Assembly: GCF_000566685.1 (NCBI RefSeq)
Contig: NZ_AZQN01000001.1
Location: 558,001-622,000, forward strand
Length of the DNA: 64,000 nt
Reading direction: 5' to 3'
DNA from: Dyadobacter tibetensis Y620-1
GTDB lineage: Bacteria > Bacteroidota > Bacteroidia > Cytophagales > Spirosomataceae
Positions within the stretch are counted from its first letter, which is position 1, and each line of letters opens with the position of its first letter. Shown piece by piece: positions 25,998 to 36,100 of the stretch. The position numbers and the translations under genes were made by a program. The notes beneath the pieces were generated by a model. That model was given only the letters and a program-made list of their open reading frames with translations, was not told where the DNA came from and made no database searches.

Positions 25998-27203
25998 TTA
26001 GAATTGATAAATAAATGCCATTCCAAATGTAGTCTGGCTGTTTTTCGTAAAGTCGCCTTTTGAATCTTCAAATTGTTGAGCTTCAGATGCACCGGATAGT
26101 TTAGGGTAAGCATCTAAGCGAAATTCTGGCTTAATTAAAATATGTCCGTCGGCAAGGGCAATGTTACCGGTCAGGGTATAAGAATTTACGTGCGTGCCTG
26201 CACCCTGACTGTTGACCAATCCTCTTACACCGCTGTCATTATTGAAGTATTCGTATCGAGCGCCTAGTCCAAACTGATCGGTGATGGCGAGATTTGAATA
26301 CAGGGCGAATCCTCCCCAGGTTTCTGTGTCGGATGGCCCACCACTTCCCTGATAATCTCCTTTTTGCCCACCAAAAGCCGCATTGACCCCTAATAATAGC
26401 TTTTCACTTACCTGATAACTGGTAGTCAGATCTATTACCCGGTAGAATGCCGATGGCTCATTACCTAAAGAATCGGGATTGGCTTCGTTACTATGCATGA
26501 AATTTAGGTAAACATTCCAATCGGCTACGGGCGCTATAAACAACTGACTGATAATTCCTTTTTTACGATTATTATCTCCCATTCCATCAACGTTATTGAC
26601 CACACCCGCCATTAAAGACACTTTGTCGGAAAAGGCATAAGTGGCTTTTAATCCCGTATGGTAAAAGGGTCCGTTATTGAATAGATTCGAAAGTGAATAA
26701 TTAAAATTAGCAGGAGCATCTATCACCTCATATCCGATATGCGTACCAAATTGTCCCGCCGTCATAGAAAATTTATTAGTAAAATTATAGGTAAAATAGG
26801 CTTGTTTAATAGCAAGTGCGGTGCTAAAAATAGCGTTTCCATAATTACCCATATTCGCGTTAGGACCAAAAGTAAGATCTACTACGGCTTCTGATTTGCT
26901 ATTGGTATAGGCCACTTTGGCTTGCGCCAGTCCCAACTGAAACTCGCCAGATTTTATATCGAATACCCGGGCATTACTAGCACCTGTATTAGAGCGAGAT
27001 TTGGGCTTATTAAAATTGGCAGAATAATAGGAGTCCAGATACCCGGAAAATGAAAATACCCCTTTGACTTCTTCATTTTCCTTAACCTCAGTCACGGAAA
27101 CCAGGGCTGTCTCCTTCGACTCTTTCTTATCATCGGTATTATTGCCTGCTATCCCGCAGACTGGAACCATTAAAGATAATACTGTACAATAGAGATTTCT
27201 CAT
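25998..27203 (-). CDS. Outer-membrane porin (OmpL/BBP2-like)
   Basis: About 401 aa with a signal peptide (NLYCTVLSLMVPVCGIAG), a short charged segment, and a body of alternating beta-strand repeats ending in an aromatic C-terminus (FIYQF), as expected for an outer-membrane beta barrel. FSFSGYLDSYYSANFN at the start of the barrel and GQFGTHIGYEVIDAP are typical of the putative porin family BBP2. The frame begins at 27233, but the ATG at 27203 starts immediately before the signal peptide. Being upstream of the ammonium transporter in the same direction suggests that the two are co-expressed, possibly for nitrogenous solute uptake. Confidence 0.85.
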   Translation of the reverse strand: MRNLYCTVLSLMVPVCGIAGNNTDDKKESKETALVSVTEVKENEEVKGVFSFSGYLDSYYSANFNKPKSRSNTGASNARVFDIKSGEFQLGLAQAKVAYTNSKSEAVVDLTFGPNANMGNYGNAIFSTALAIKQAYFTYNFTNKFSMTAGQFGTHIGYEVIDAPANFNYSLSNLFNNGPFYHTGLKATYAFSDKVSLMAGVVNNVDGMGDNNRKKGIISQLFIAPVADWNVYLNFMHSNEANPDSLGNEPSAFYRVIDLTTSYQVSEKLLLGVNAAFGGQKGDYQGSGGPSDTETWGGFALYSNLAITDQFGLGARYEYFNNDSGVRGLVNSQGAGTHVNSYTLTGNIALADGHILIKPEFRLDAYPKLSGASEAQQFEDSKGDFTKNSQTTFGMAFIYQF

Positions 27204-27252
27204 AATTTTATTCTGTAAGGTGATTAAATTCATTTAGGTCTCATTTACATAC

Positions 27253-27283
27253 CAAATATTAACTTTTAAATGTTTTATTCCAA
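27253..27283 (-). promoter_or_regulatory. Candidate promoter of the porin-amtB operon
   Basis: On the minus strand a TTGG (27280-27283) and an aatatttg (27253-27260, one mismatch to TAnnTTTG) are separated by 19 bp, the standard Bacteroidota spacing. The leader would be about 45 bases to the ATG at 27203. Confidence 0.4.
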
Positions 27284-27587
27284 TTATTGCACCTAAAAAA
27301 AACCACATTTTCTATATTTTCTCACTTTTGTACCCTAAAATCAATAAATTCTATCATGTTTTTCATCATTTGTGATTTTTAACTACTTATATTAAATTTT
27401 GATTTATTAATTTTTTCCAAATTTTTTATAAGCGTAGGGTGATTTCACAAAGAACTCCTCTGGAAAGAAAAATGGCCGAGATAGTTGTTTACGGGGCGGT
27501 GAATTGATACCTGGTGGGAGAATTATATAGAGTAAAAAGGTCAGCTCAATGACCAAAAGATGATCCCAGAGGAAATGGGCCTATAAA

Positions 27588-27737
27588 ATGATATTTAGTA
27601 AATGGGCTCTGTCGTTCTTAACTTCGAACCTAAGCAGACCCTCCAGCGAAATAATGCCTTCGAGAAGAAAAAAAATAAAGGGCAAACCAGAAGAAGGAAG
27701 TAAAATAGAGGCCCTCCAAGACTATTTTGGGAAATAA
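27588..27737 (+). CDS. Possible small ORF, 49 aa, unproven
   Basis: A 49-codon frame with an ATG at 27588 and a TAA at 27737 has a basic middle (PSRRKKIKGKPEEG) and a helical-looking end (SKIEALQDYFGK). It is the only sizeable frame in a gap of about 600 bp. No homologue is recognised and no ribosome-binding site is evident, so it may be chance. Confidence 0.2.
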   Translation: MIFSKWALSFLTSNLSRPSSEIMPSRRKKIKGKPEEGSKIEALQDYFGK

Positions 27738-27752
27738 TTGCAACAATTTTGA

Positions 27753-27787
27753 CAAAAAAAAGAGCCCAACTAGCGTTGAGCTCTTTA
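27753..27787 (-). terminator. Intrinsic terminator after the ferredoxin gene
   Basis: Reading the minus strand, the stem agagctcaac / ttgggctct (one wobble) is followed by eight T residues, 18 bp past the ferredoxin stop. Confidence 0.88.
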
Positions 27788-27804
27788 CAAAACTTATTTA
27801 AATA

Positions 27805-28188
<384 letters not shown>

Positions 28189-28283
28189 TCAGTACAGACA
28201 ACAAATATAACTATTTAAAGTTTCCAGACAATCAGAAATTTTAAATCCATTTTAAATATTAAACTTTTTTAAGTCCCCCTGTA

Positions 28284-29309
28284 ATGATTTCAAGAAAAAA
28301 CCGCATCGATGCCCTGGTAAACCTAGGGAAAATAATAGGTTCGGAACATAATAAAGCAAAGATGGCCGATTGGGCAGAAGCCGCCTACAGAAAGAATAAT
28401 TGGTTTACACCTGAACTTGTAAGCCAATCCCTGCAAGCCCTAGCCGAGGAATATTTACATGAGGAGAAACTTAATCTTTGGTCCGAAAAGTACATCGAAC
28501 CCCATTCCTCCAAAAAAATTGGTGTAGTTATGGCGGGAAATATTCCAGCAGTTGGCTTTCACGATGCCTTATGTGTGCTCGTTTCGGGACATCAGCTAAT
28601 GGCCAAATTAAGCTCAGACGATCAGGTTTTGATGAACCTATTATTCCAACAGTTAATTGAAATAGAACCTCGTCTGAAGGCATCCATCCAGGTAGTGGAG
28701 CGACTAAACACCGCGGATGCCTATATTGCTACCGGAAGTGATAATACGGCCCGATATTTCCACCATTATTTTGCCAGTAAACCTCATATCATCCGAAAAA
28801 ATAGAACTTCTATAGCAATACTCTCGGGAGAGGAAAGCAGGGAAGAACTTGAGGCCTTGGGAAGGGATATCCTACTTTATTATGGCTTAGGCTGTCGCAA
28901 TGTCTCTAAGCTATATGTACCCGTAAATTATGAATTCACGGCATTCTATGAGGCCATTGAAGAGATGGCACCCCACTATTTAAATCACCATAAGTTCTTT
29001 AATAATTACGAATACAACAAATCCATTGTGCTGATCAACCGGGTACCGCATCTGGACAACGGATTCTTAATTCTAACTGAAAGTCCCGCATTAGTCTCCC
29101 CGATCAGTATGCTACATTATGAGACCTACACGTCTTTAGATACGGTTCGGCAGAATCTTGAAGAGCAAAAAGAGAAAATTCAGTGCGTAGTAGCAGCCTC
29201 ATCAGCTATTCATCCTGATAGTGTAACCCTGGGGCGAAGTCAACTTCCGGGCCTGAATGACTACGCCGACAATGTGGATACCATGGCCTTTCTCCAGGCC
29301 TTGTCATAG
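28284..29309 (+). CDS. Acyl-CoA reductase, LuxC family
   Basis: A 341-aa protein with an aldehyde-dehydrogenase-like fold of the LuxC family: KKIGVVMAGNIPAVGFHDAL (about 77-96) and the catalytic cysteine in YYGLGCRNVSKLYVP (Cys204). LuxC-type enzymes reduce an acyl-CoA or acyl-thioester to an aldehyde with NADPH. It is shorter than luminescence LuxC (about 480 aa) but matches the widespread Bacteroidota form. No luciferase genes are present. It faces away from the ferredoxin gene; a functional link is possible but unsupported. Confidence 0.87.
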   Translation: MISRKNRIDALVNLGKIIGSEHNKAKMADWAEAAYRKNNWFTPELVSQSLQALAEEYLHEEKLNLWSEKYIEPHSSKKIGVVMAGNIPAVGFHDALCVLVSGHQLMAKLSSDDQVLMNLLFQQLIEIEPRLKASIQVVERLNTADAYIATGSDNTARYFHHYFASKPHIIRKNRTSIAILSGEESREELEALGRDILLYYGLGCRNVSKLYVPVNYEFTAFYEAIEEMAPHYLNHHKFFNNYEYNKSIVLINRVPHLDNGFLILTESPALVSPISMLHYETYTSLDTVRQNLEEQKEKIQCVVAASSAIHPDSVTLGRSQLPGLNDYADNVDTMAFLQALS

Positions 29310-29415
29310 GGAATCATGCCCCTTGATGGACTGAGAATAAAGTCTTATATTTCAGACCATCGCTTCGCCCACACAAGATGACCAGGAAGGGGCTAAACGC
29401 ATAATCAAAGAAACT

Positions 29416-30486
29416 ATGAAGAGAATCGGATTACTATACGCGGCAGAGAATACCTTCCCTAATGCATTGATTGAAAGAATTAACTCAAAAAATGTTTCCG
29501 GTGTACTTGCTGAAAGTGTGCGAATTGATCAGGCTTCCCCTGTTTCACCACTGAACTATGACCTGATAATCGATAGGATTGGACCTACCATCCCCTTTTA
29601 TCAGTCTGTACTAAAACAGGCCGCGCTCCAGGGTACAACCATTTTAAACAATCCATTTTGGGTAGGAACCGATGAAAAGTTTTTTAATATGAATGTCGCA
29701 TTAAAACTCGGAATTCCTATTCCCAAAACCGTGCTACTGCCATCAAAAGAACGACCTGATGGGACAAGTGAGAATTCATTTAGAAATTTATCATTCCCCA
29801 TGGCCTGGGAAGAGATGTTTCGGTACGTAGGATTTCCTGCCTTCCTGAAACCTCATCGGCGGATTGGCCATAAAAAAGTATTTAAGGTAGTCAATGCACA
29901 TGACCTGTGGCACAAACACGAAGAGACGGGTCAGGAAGCTATGATGCTTCAGCAGGAAATCAAATTTGATGCCTATTTTCGCTGCTACTATGTGGGTGGA
30001 GAACAGGTACTCATCATGCCCTATGAACCCCATAATCCGCACCATTTACGATACGCGACAGAGAACAGGATTCCCGAAGAAAAGCGTACTGCTCTATTAG
30101 GACAAATGGAGACTATGACCATCCGCCTTAACAAAGCCCTAGGCTATGATATCAGTGCCGTCGAATTTGCTATTCAGGGAGACACTCCTTATTTGATAGA
30201 CCCCTGCGATCCCATACCAGATGCAGATATATACTCCATTGGCCCTGAATATTTTGAATGGGTAGTTGAAGCCGTCGCTAATCTAGCTATTTCAAAGGCT
30301 CTTTACGAATATAAATCTGAGAATCATCTAACCTGGGGAGATAGTGTAGGCTGGCCCCTAACGAATACTCATAGGGCTGGACTTGATACCAAAGAAAACC
30401 TCATTACGAAAGGCAAGCAATCGGGCCCTAATACTAAAGCTAATAAACCAACGCTTAAGAAAGACACGGCCCCTAAAAAGGCTTAG
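29416..30486 (+). CDS. ATP-grasp family protein (RimK/glutathione synthetase-like)
   Basis: A 356-aa protein with an ATP-grasp fold: an N-terminal Rossmann-like part (KRIGLLYAAENTFPNALIER), the ATP-binding Lys in PAFLKPHRRIGHKK (about 141-154), and the metal/nucleotide end DISAVEFAIQGDTPYLIDP (about 245-263). The C-terminal 30 residues (325-356) are a lysine-rich, low-complexity tail absent from typical family members. ATP-grasp enzymes ligate a carboxylate to an amine via an acyl-phosphate; the substrate here is unknown. The next gene, on the same strand, is a class III aminotransferase 66 bp away. Confidence 0.8.
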   Translation: MKRIGLLYAAENTFPNALIERINSKNVSGVLAESVRIDQASPVSPLNYDLIIDRIGPTIPFYQSVLKQAALQGTTILNNPFWVGTDEKFFNMNVALKLGIPIPKTVLLPSKERPDGTSENSFRNLSFPMAWEEMFRYVGFPAFLKPHRRIGHKKVFKVVNAHDLWHKHEETGQEAMMLQQEIKFDAYFRCYYVGGEQVLIMPYEPHNPHHLRYATENRIPEEKRTALLGQMETMTIRLNKALGYDISAVEFAIQGDTPYLIDPCDPIPDADIYSIGPEYFEWVVEAVANLAISKALYEYKSENHLTWGDSVGWPLTNTHRAGLDTKENLITKGKQSGPNTKANKPTLKKDTAPKKA

Positions 30487-30552
30487 ATATACTTATTTTA
30501 CTTTTAATACCATTCACCGTACAATACTTTTTGAAAGTATTAGACATTTAAA

Positions 30553-31770
30553 ATGCATACTACACAAAGACAATTATTTTTTGCTCACTTGGCTCAGACA
30601 TCCGACTCCCCTTTGGCTCTTGATATTTCACGGGCAGAGGGGCTATATATGTATGACCAGGAGGGTAAGTCCTATATGGACCTTATATCAGGCATTGGAG
30701 TAAGCAATGTAGGGCACCGGCACCCTAAAGTGCTCAAGGCTATATATGATCAGCTCGATAAACATATGCATTTGCTGGTCTATGGAGAGTTTATACAAAG
30801 CAGCCAGGTACTTCTAGCTCAAGCCCTGGCGAATACACTCACCTTACCTGAAGAGCGATCAGCTCCATATGGAGCAATTGATCATATATATCTTACCAAC
30901 TCAGGCACCGAAGCAGTGGAAGGAGCAATGAAGCTTGCCAAGCGTTATACCGGCCGAAACGAATTCATAGCCTGTTATAATGCCTATCATGGGGCAACAC
31001 AGGGAGCATTAAGCCTTGCGGGAGCGGAGTTTTTTAAGAATAGCTACCGTCCATTGCTCCCGGGTATCAGCCATATTGAACACGGTGCGCTGGCAGACTT
31101 ATCCCGGATCACGGAGAAAACAGCCGCCATCATTATTGAAATTGTTGGAGGAGAAGCTGGTGTCCGGATTCCTCCTTCAGGTTATTTCGAAGCCCTACGC
31201 CAACGTTGTACAGAAACAGGAACCTTGCTTATACTGGATGAAATCCAAACTGGTTATGGACGCACAGGCTCCTTTTGGGCCTTTGAACAATATAATATTT
31301 ATCCTGATATACTTTTAAGTGCCAAGGGCATGGGTGGTGGCATGCCTATCGGAGCTTTCATGGCCTCTCAAACGATTATGCAGGTCTTCAAGGACAATCC
31401 TGTCCTGGGCCATATAACCACCTTTGGGGGTCATCCGGTGAGTGCAGCCGCGGCATTGGCGGCCTTAAATGTAACACTCGAAGAACGTCTTGCTGAGAAG
31501 GCCATTGAGAAGGGAGCACTATTTAAGGAACTTCTCCGTCACCCCCGGATCAAGGAGGTAAGGGGTAAAGGATTGATGTTGGCCGTTGAAATGGAATCCT
31601 TCTCCATCTTAAAACGAACCATAGACCTTTGCATTGACCAAGGAATAGTAACCGATTGGTTCCTGTTCTGCGATAATGCGATGCGAATAGCGCCTCCATT
31701 AATCATTGAAGAAAAAGAAATCAGGCTGGCATGCGATATAATTTTAAAAGCAATGGACCAGCTCGACTAA
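30553..31770 (+). CDS. Class III (PLP-dependent) aminotransferase
   Basis: A 405-aa fold type I aminotransferase of the ornithine/acetylornithine family. Visible are the glycine-rich SGIGVSNVGHRHP, the PLP phosphate site NSGTEAVEGAMKLAKRYTGR (about 116-135), the cofactor Asp in LILDEIQTGYGRTGSFW (Asp229) and the Schiff-base Lys258 in LLSAKGMGGGMPIGA. Substrates in this family include acetylornithine, ornithine and GABA; nothing in the sequence decides which. The family is sure, the substrate is not. It follows the ATP-grasp gene in the same direction. Confidence 0.92.
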   Translation: MHTTQRQLFFAHLAQTSDSPLALDISRAEGLYMYDQEGKSYMDLISGIGVSNVGHRHPKVLKAIYDQLDKHMHLLVYGEFIQSSQVLLAQALANTLTLPEERSAPYGAIDHIYLTNSGTEAVEGAMKLAKRYTGRNEFIACYNAYHGATQGALSLAGAEFFKNSYRPLLPGISHIEHGALADLSRITEKTAAIIIEIVGGEAGVRIPPSGYFEALRQRCTETGTLLILDEIQTGYGRTGSFWAFEQYNIYPDILLSAKGMGGGMPIGAFMASQTIMQVFKDNPVLGHITTFGGHPVSAAAALAALNVTLEERLAEKAIEKGALFKELLRHPRIKEVRGKGLMLAVEMESFSILKRTIDLCIDQGIVTDWFLFCDNAMRIAPPLIIEEKEIRLACDIILKAMDQLD

Positions 31771-31814
31771 TGGCCTAAGCTGCGGGTCGTGAGACAATCC
31801 AACTTTATTTAAAG

Positions 31815-32693
31815 ATGAAACAGACCATTCAGAACGAACATTTAAAAATCTCAATACTTGACAAGGGTGCTGAGCTCTGCGAAATAAAATCGAAAATCAA
31901 TGACCTGGAATATATATGGCATGCCGAACCATCTGTTTGGGGTAGTTCTGCTCCTGTGCTTTTCCCTGCCATAGGGGCCGTGAAAGAGGGGGTCGTTTAT
32001 TATAAGGGACAACCGTTTCATTTACCCAGACATGGATTTATTCGTAATAACGAAAAAATGCAGTTGATCGAAAAAACAGAGACGAAGGTCACCTATTGCC
32101 TGAAGCAGGATAAAGCTACACTGGAAGTTTACCCTTTTGCGTTTGAATTTTATATCTCGTTTATTCTCGACGGCAATTCCTTGCAGGTTCATCATCGCAT
32201 AATTAATCCTGACGAAGAACCCCTTTATTTCTCATTGGGCGGTCATCCAGCATTTACTTGTCCGTTCTATGAAAATGAGAAGTATGAAGACTATTATCTG
32301 GAATTCGACGAAATAGAAACGGACGTTACCTGGCTCTTAGACGAAAAGGGGTTAGTCAGGCCACAGACCAGACCCGTATTGAATCAGACATCTGTCCTGC
32401 CACTGAGCCATGAACTTTTCAGGACTGATGCTTTAATTTTTAAAAATCTTAAATCGAAAGGAGTATCCCTGAAAAGTCGAAGGAACGCCACCTGCGTTCG
32501 CATGGACTTTACAGATTTTCCTTATCTGGGAATCTGGGCCAAGCCAGAAGGCGATTTTGTGTGCATTGAACCCTGGTTGGGCATAGCCGACAGTACAGAA
32601 GCCGATCAGCAACTAGAAAACAAAGAGGGAATGGTACAACTGGAAGGAGGTTCTACCTACCAGGCAGCTTATACTATAACCATTATCGAATAA
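31815..32693 (+). CDS. Aldose 1-epimerase family protein
   Basis: A 292-aa protein of the galactose-mutarotase superfamily (LacX-like group): EYIWHAEPSVWGSSAPVLFP (about 30-49), PRHGFIRN containing the first His, and SLGGHPAFTCPF with the second His, followed by LGIWAKPEGDFVCIEPWLG. Such enzymes interconvert sugar anomers or related sugar phosphates. The gene lies last in a plus-strand run with the aminotransferase. It may relate to the sugar unit at 1152-4918 in function, but the distance is large. Confidence 0.88.
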   Translation: MKQTIQNEHLKISILDKGAELCEIKSKINDLEYIWHAEPSVWGSSAPVLFPAIGAVKEGVVYYKGQPFHLPRHGFIRNNEKMQLIEKTETKVTYCLKQDKATLEVYPFAFEFYISFILDGNSLQVHHRIINPDEEPLYFSLGGHPAFTCPFYENEKYEDYYLEFDEIETDVTWLLDEKGLVRPQTRPVLNQTSVLPLSHELFRTDALIFKNLKSKGVSLKSRRNATCVRMDFTDFPYLGIWAKPEGDFVCIEPWLGIADSTEADQQLENKEGMVQLEGGSTYQAAYTITIIE

Positions 32694-32711
32694 TGGCCTA
32701 ACAGCATATAT

Positions 32712-32751
32712 AAAAAAAATGCGCACAGATACCATTCGGGCTCTGTGCGCA
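32712..32751 (-). terminator. Intrinsic terminator after trxA
   Basis: On the minus strand a 10-bp stem (tgcgcacaga / tctgtgcgca) with a loop of about 12 bases is followed by eight T residues, 23 bp past the trxA stop. Confidence 0.88.
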
Positions 32752-32774
32752 ACATATAGGTCAAATCCTTAGAC

Positions 32775-33107
32775 TCAAACAGTCTCAGTCAATTGTGCAT
32801 TCAATTTTTCTTCCAAAGTAGTTTTGGGTACAACCCCTACCACTTTGTCTACCAGCTGACCTCCTTTAAAGATCATCAGAGTAGGAATACTACGAATTCC
32901 AAACTTAGCAGGGACAGCAGAGTTCATATCAACGTCCATTTTACCAATTACGGCCCTACCTTCATATTCTCCAGCTAGCTGCTCTACAACCGGCCCGATC
33001 ATTTTACAAGGCCCACACCATTCGGCCCAAAAATCAACCAATACTGGTTTTTCGCTTTGGATTAGTTCCTCAAAGGTGCTATCGGTAATTTCAAGTGCTT
33101 TTCCCAT
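32775..33107 (-). CDS. trxA: Thioredoxin
   Basis: A 110-aa thioredoxin with the active site WAEWCGPCKMIGP (Cys31 and Cys34) and the cis-proline stretch GIRSIPTLMIFKGG. It reduces protein disulphides in the cytoplasm with electrons from thioredoxin reductase. It follows dnaE by 85 bp on the same strand and has its own terminator. Identification is certain. Confidence 0.97.
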   Translation of the reverse strand: MGKALEITDSTFEELIQSEKPVLVDFWAEWCGPCKMIGPVVEQLAGEYEGRAVIGKMDVDMNSAVPAKFGIRSIPTLMIFKGGQLVDKVVGVVPKTTLEEKLNAQLTETV

Positions 33108-33192
33108 TTTAGATTCTGTTTCTTGGTTATTAATAAGATGTATAATTAATCAATTTGAACTTCTAAAAGTTCCGCAAGGGTAAGTATAGAAA

Positions 33193-36100
33193 TCAATTCA
33201 ACGAAAACTTTACTCCCTCCATTAATCCCAGGGTTTTAAACAATTCATTACTAGGGGCAACCCGATAGCCTCGGGAAATCATCTCTACTTCCATTTTGGA
33301 TTCGTAATCGACTACAACCAAATTGAGAGAGCAGCTACCCGGATTGCTTTCAAATGTTTCTTTAAGGATCTGGATCGTACGGTCATCAATAAATTCCAGG
33401 GGGACATTCACGCTTATTTTACGACATAGCTTTTCCCGTATTTCGGTGAGTAATTGAATATGAAGGACTTTAAATTCAAACTGATCTTCCTGTTTCCATC
33501 GATTCTGAACCCGGCCTTTAATATGTAAAAAATGACCCACCTGCAGATAATTTTTGAATCGTATATAATCTTCACCACCTAATAATATTTCTAGCGAACC
33601 ACCGTAATCCTCCACTCGGAAAATCATAAATGTATTTCCGTTTCTGGAGGTACGCTCCATCGCACTGGTGACTATTCCCCCGATACTTATTTCCTTCTCG
33701 AAATTTTTAGGCTTCTTTTCTCCCTCTCCTATCAAAAGTACCTGATTGGCTGTGCAGGTACAAAAATTCTCGAGCTCTATCCGAAAAGAGTCCAGAGGAT
33801 GGCCAGAGATGTAAAATCCTACCACCTCTTGTTCGTAGCGCAGCTTCTCCAGATCACTCCAAGGCTGCACGTCCGTGGTTTTGGGCTTCACCAAAAGTGC
33901 ATCATTTCCGCCGAAAGCCCCAAATAAGCTAGCCTGAGCAGAGTTTTTTTCACTATGGTAGTTATTGGCATACCGTATCAGTCGTTCTATAAAAGTCCCA
34001 TTTTCATTGGGTTCTGTTGCAAAAAAATTGGCCCTATGATATTCACTAAAACAATCAAAAGCACCAGCATAGGCCAAACTTTCTATGGTCTTCTTATTTA
34101 CAGTTCTTAAATTCACTCTGATAATAAAATCGAAAATATCCGTAAAGGGCCCCCGGGCGTTGCGCTCTTCAATAATGGCTTCTACAGCCGCATCTCCACT
34201 TCCTTTTACACCTGCCAGCCCAAATCGGATTTCGCCCTTATCATTAGCATTAAACTGCCTATCCGACTCATTGACATCGGGACCTAGGACTACAAGACCC
34301 TGATTTTTACATTCCTCCATAAAGAAGGTGATCTTCTCGATATTCCCCAGAGAGCTGGTTAGTACAGCGGACATATACTCCGCCGTGTAATGCGACTTCA
34401 GGTAGGCGGTTTGATAGGCTACAAAGGCATAACATGTTGAATGGGACTTATTGAAGGCATAGGAAGCAAAAGCTTCCCAGTCCGTCCAAATCTTCTCCAA
34501 CTTCTTCAGGTCTAACCCCTTATCGCCTCCACCTTTCATGAAATCACCTTTCAGTTTGTGCAGGGTTTCGATCTGCTTCTTACCCATAGCCTTCCGAAGG
34601 GTATCTGCCTGGCCTTTGGTGAAGCCTCCGAGCTTCTGAGAAAGCAACATCACCTGCTCCTGATAAACGGTAATCCCATAGGTATCGGCTAGGTACTCTT
34701 CCAATTCGGGCAGATCGTAAGTAATTTCCTCTAAGCCATTTTTTCTTCGGATGAAATTAGGAATATACGCCAATGGACCAGGACGATACAGGGCGTTCAT
34801 AGCGATAAGGTGCTCAAAACGATCGGGAATAAGCTCGCGCATATATTTCTTCATCCCGTCGGACTCAAACTGAAAAATGGCATTGGTTTCTCCCTTTTGA
34901 AAAAGCTCGAAAACTTTTTTGTCGTCTAGGGGAATATTATCAATTTCGATTTCAACCCCATGGTTTTGTTTGATCAGCCTTAGCGCTTCCTTGATGATCG
35001 TTAAGTTACGCAAGCCTAAAAAGTCCATTTTTATCACTCCTGCGTCTTCAATTATTTTCCCCTGATACTGGGTAATTAATAATTGAGAATCTTTAGAAGT
35101 ACTTACCGGAATAATTTCCGTGAGATCGCTGGGAGCAATAATGATCCCAGCCGCATGAATACCGGTATTACGCACGGTACCTTCCAGCCTCTTCGCCTCC
35201 TGCAACACACTAGCCTGCAAATCGGAACCAGCAATTATGCCCCTCATTTTTTTTACGTTATCCAGCTCTTCGGGGGATATACCTTCTTTTTTGAGCAGAC
35301 TACCCTCTCCGTCCAAAGGAGCAGTAAAAATCCTATTCAAAGTCATGCCATAGCTGGGCTTATCCGGTACCAGCTTAGCCAGAGAATTTGCTTCAAAAAG
35401 GGGAAGGTCCATCACCCGGGCCACATCTTTAATGGCCGATTTGGCGGCCATCGTGCCATAGGTAACAATCTGAGCTACCTGATTGTAACCATATTTCTTA
35501 ACCACATAGTCAATTACCTTCTGACGGCCTTCGTCGTCGAAATCCGTATCAATGTCAGGGAGGGAAATACGATCAGGATTTAGAAAACGCTCGAAAAGAA
35601 GATCGTATTTGATAGGATCTATATTGGTTATTCCCGTACAGTAGGCCACCACTGAGCCTGCAGCAGATCCTCTCCCAGGCCCAATAAAAACACCCATTTT
35701 CCTTCCTGCATCTATAAAGTCAGCCACAATAAGGAAATAACCCGGGAAACCCATATTTCGAATCGTCGCCAATTCAAAATTGAGCCGGTCTTCAATTTCA
35801 GGCGTAATGGTTCCATACTTAAATTTGGCTCCAACGAAGGTAATATGCTTAAGATACTCCCATTGATTAAGCACATCAGGTGTAAGTTCCTTCTTCCCAA
35901 CCATTTCCGACAGCGTATGGGTCTTGAATTCGTCGGGAATTGGAAAATTGGGGAGAAGAATATCTTTACGCAGGTCTAAATTTTTAATTTTGCCAACAAT
36001 TTCGTTGGTATTATCGATCGACTCAGGCAGGTCATGAAACAGCGACATCATCTCGCTGGTTTTCTTAAAATAGAATTGATCGTTATAGAAGGCAAATCGC

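Larger units (their letters stand above)
27204..27804. other. Large intergenic region between porin and ferredoxin genes
   Basis: These 601 bp are AT-rich near the porin start (27234-27430) and purine-rich further on. A candidate promoter for the porin gene, a possible 49-codon ORF and the ferredoxin terminator are listed separately. I see no RNA gene or repeat in it. Confidence 0.5.

Noticed and set aside
35083..35583. 166-codon frame on the plus strand
   Set aside because: It is the antisense of dnaE and has no family features; its length is explained by the codon use of the strong gene on the other strand.
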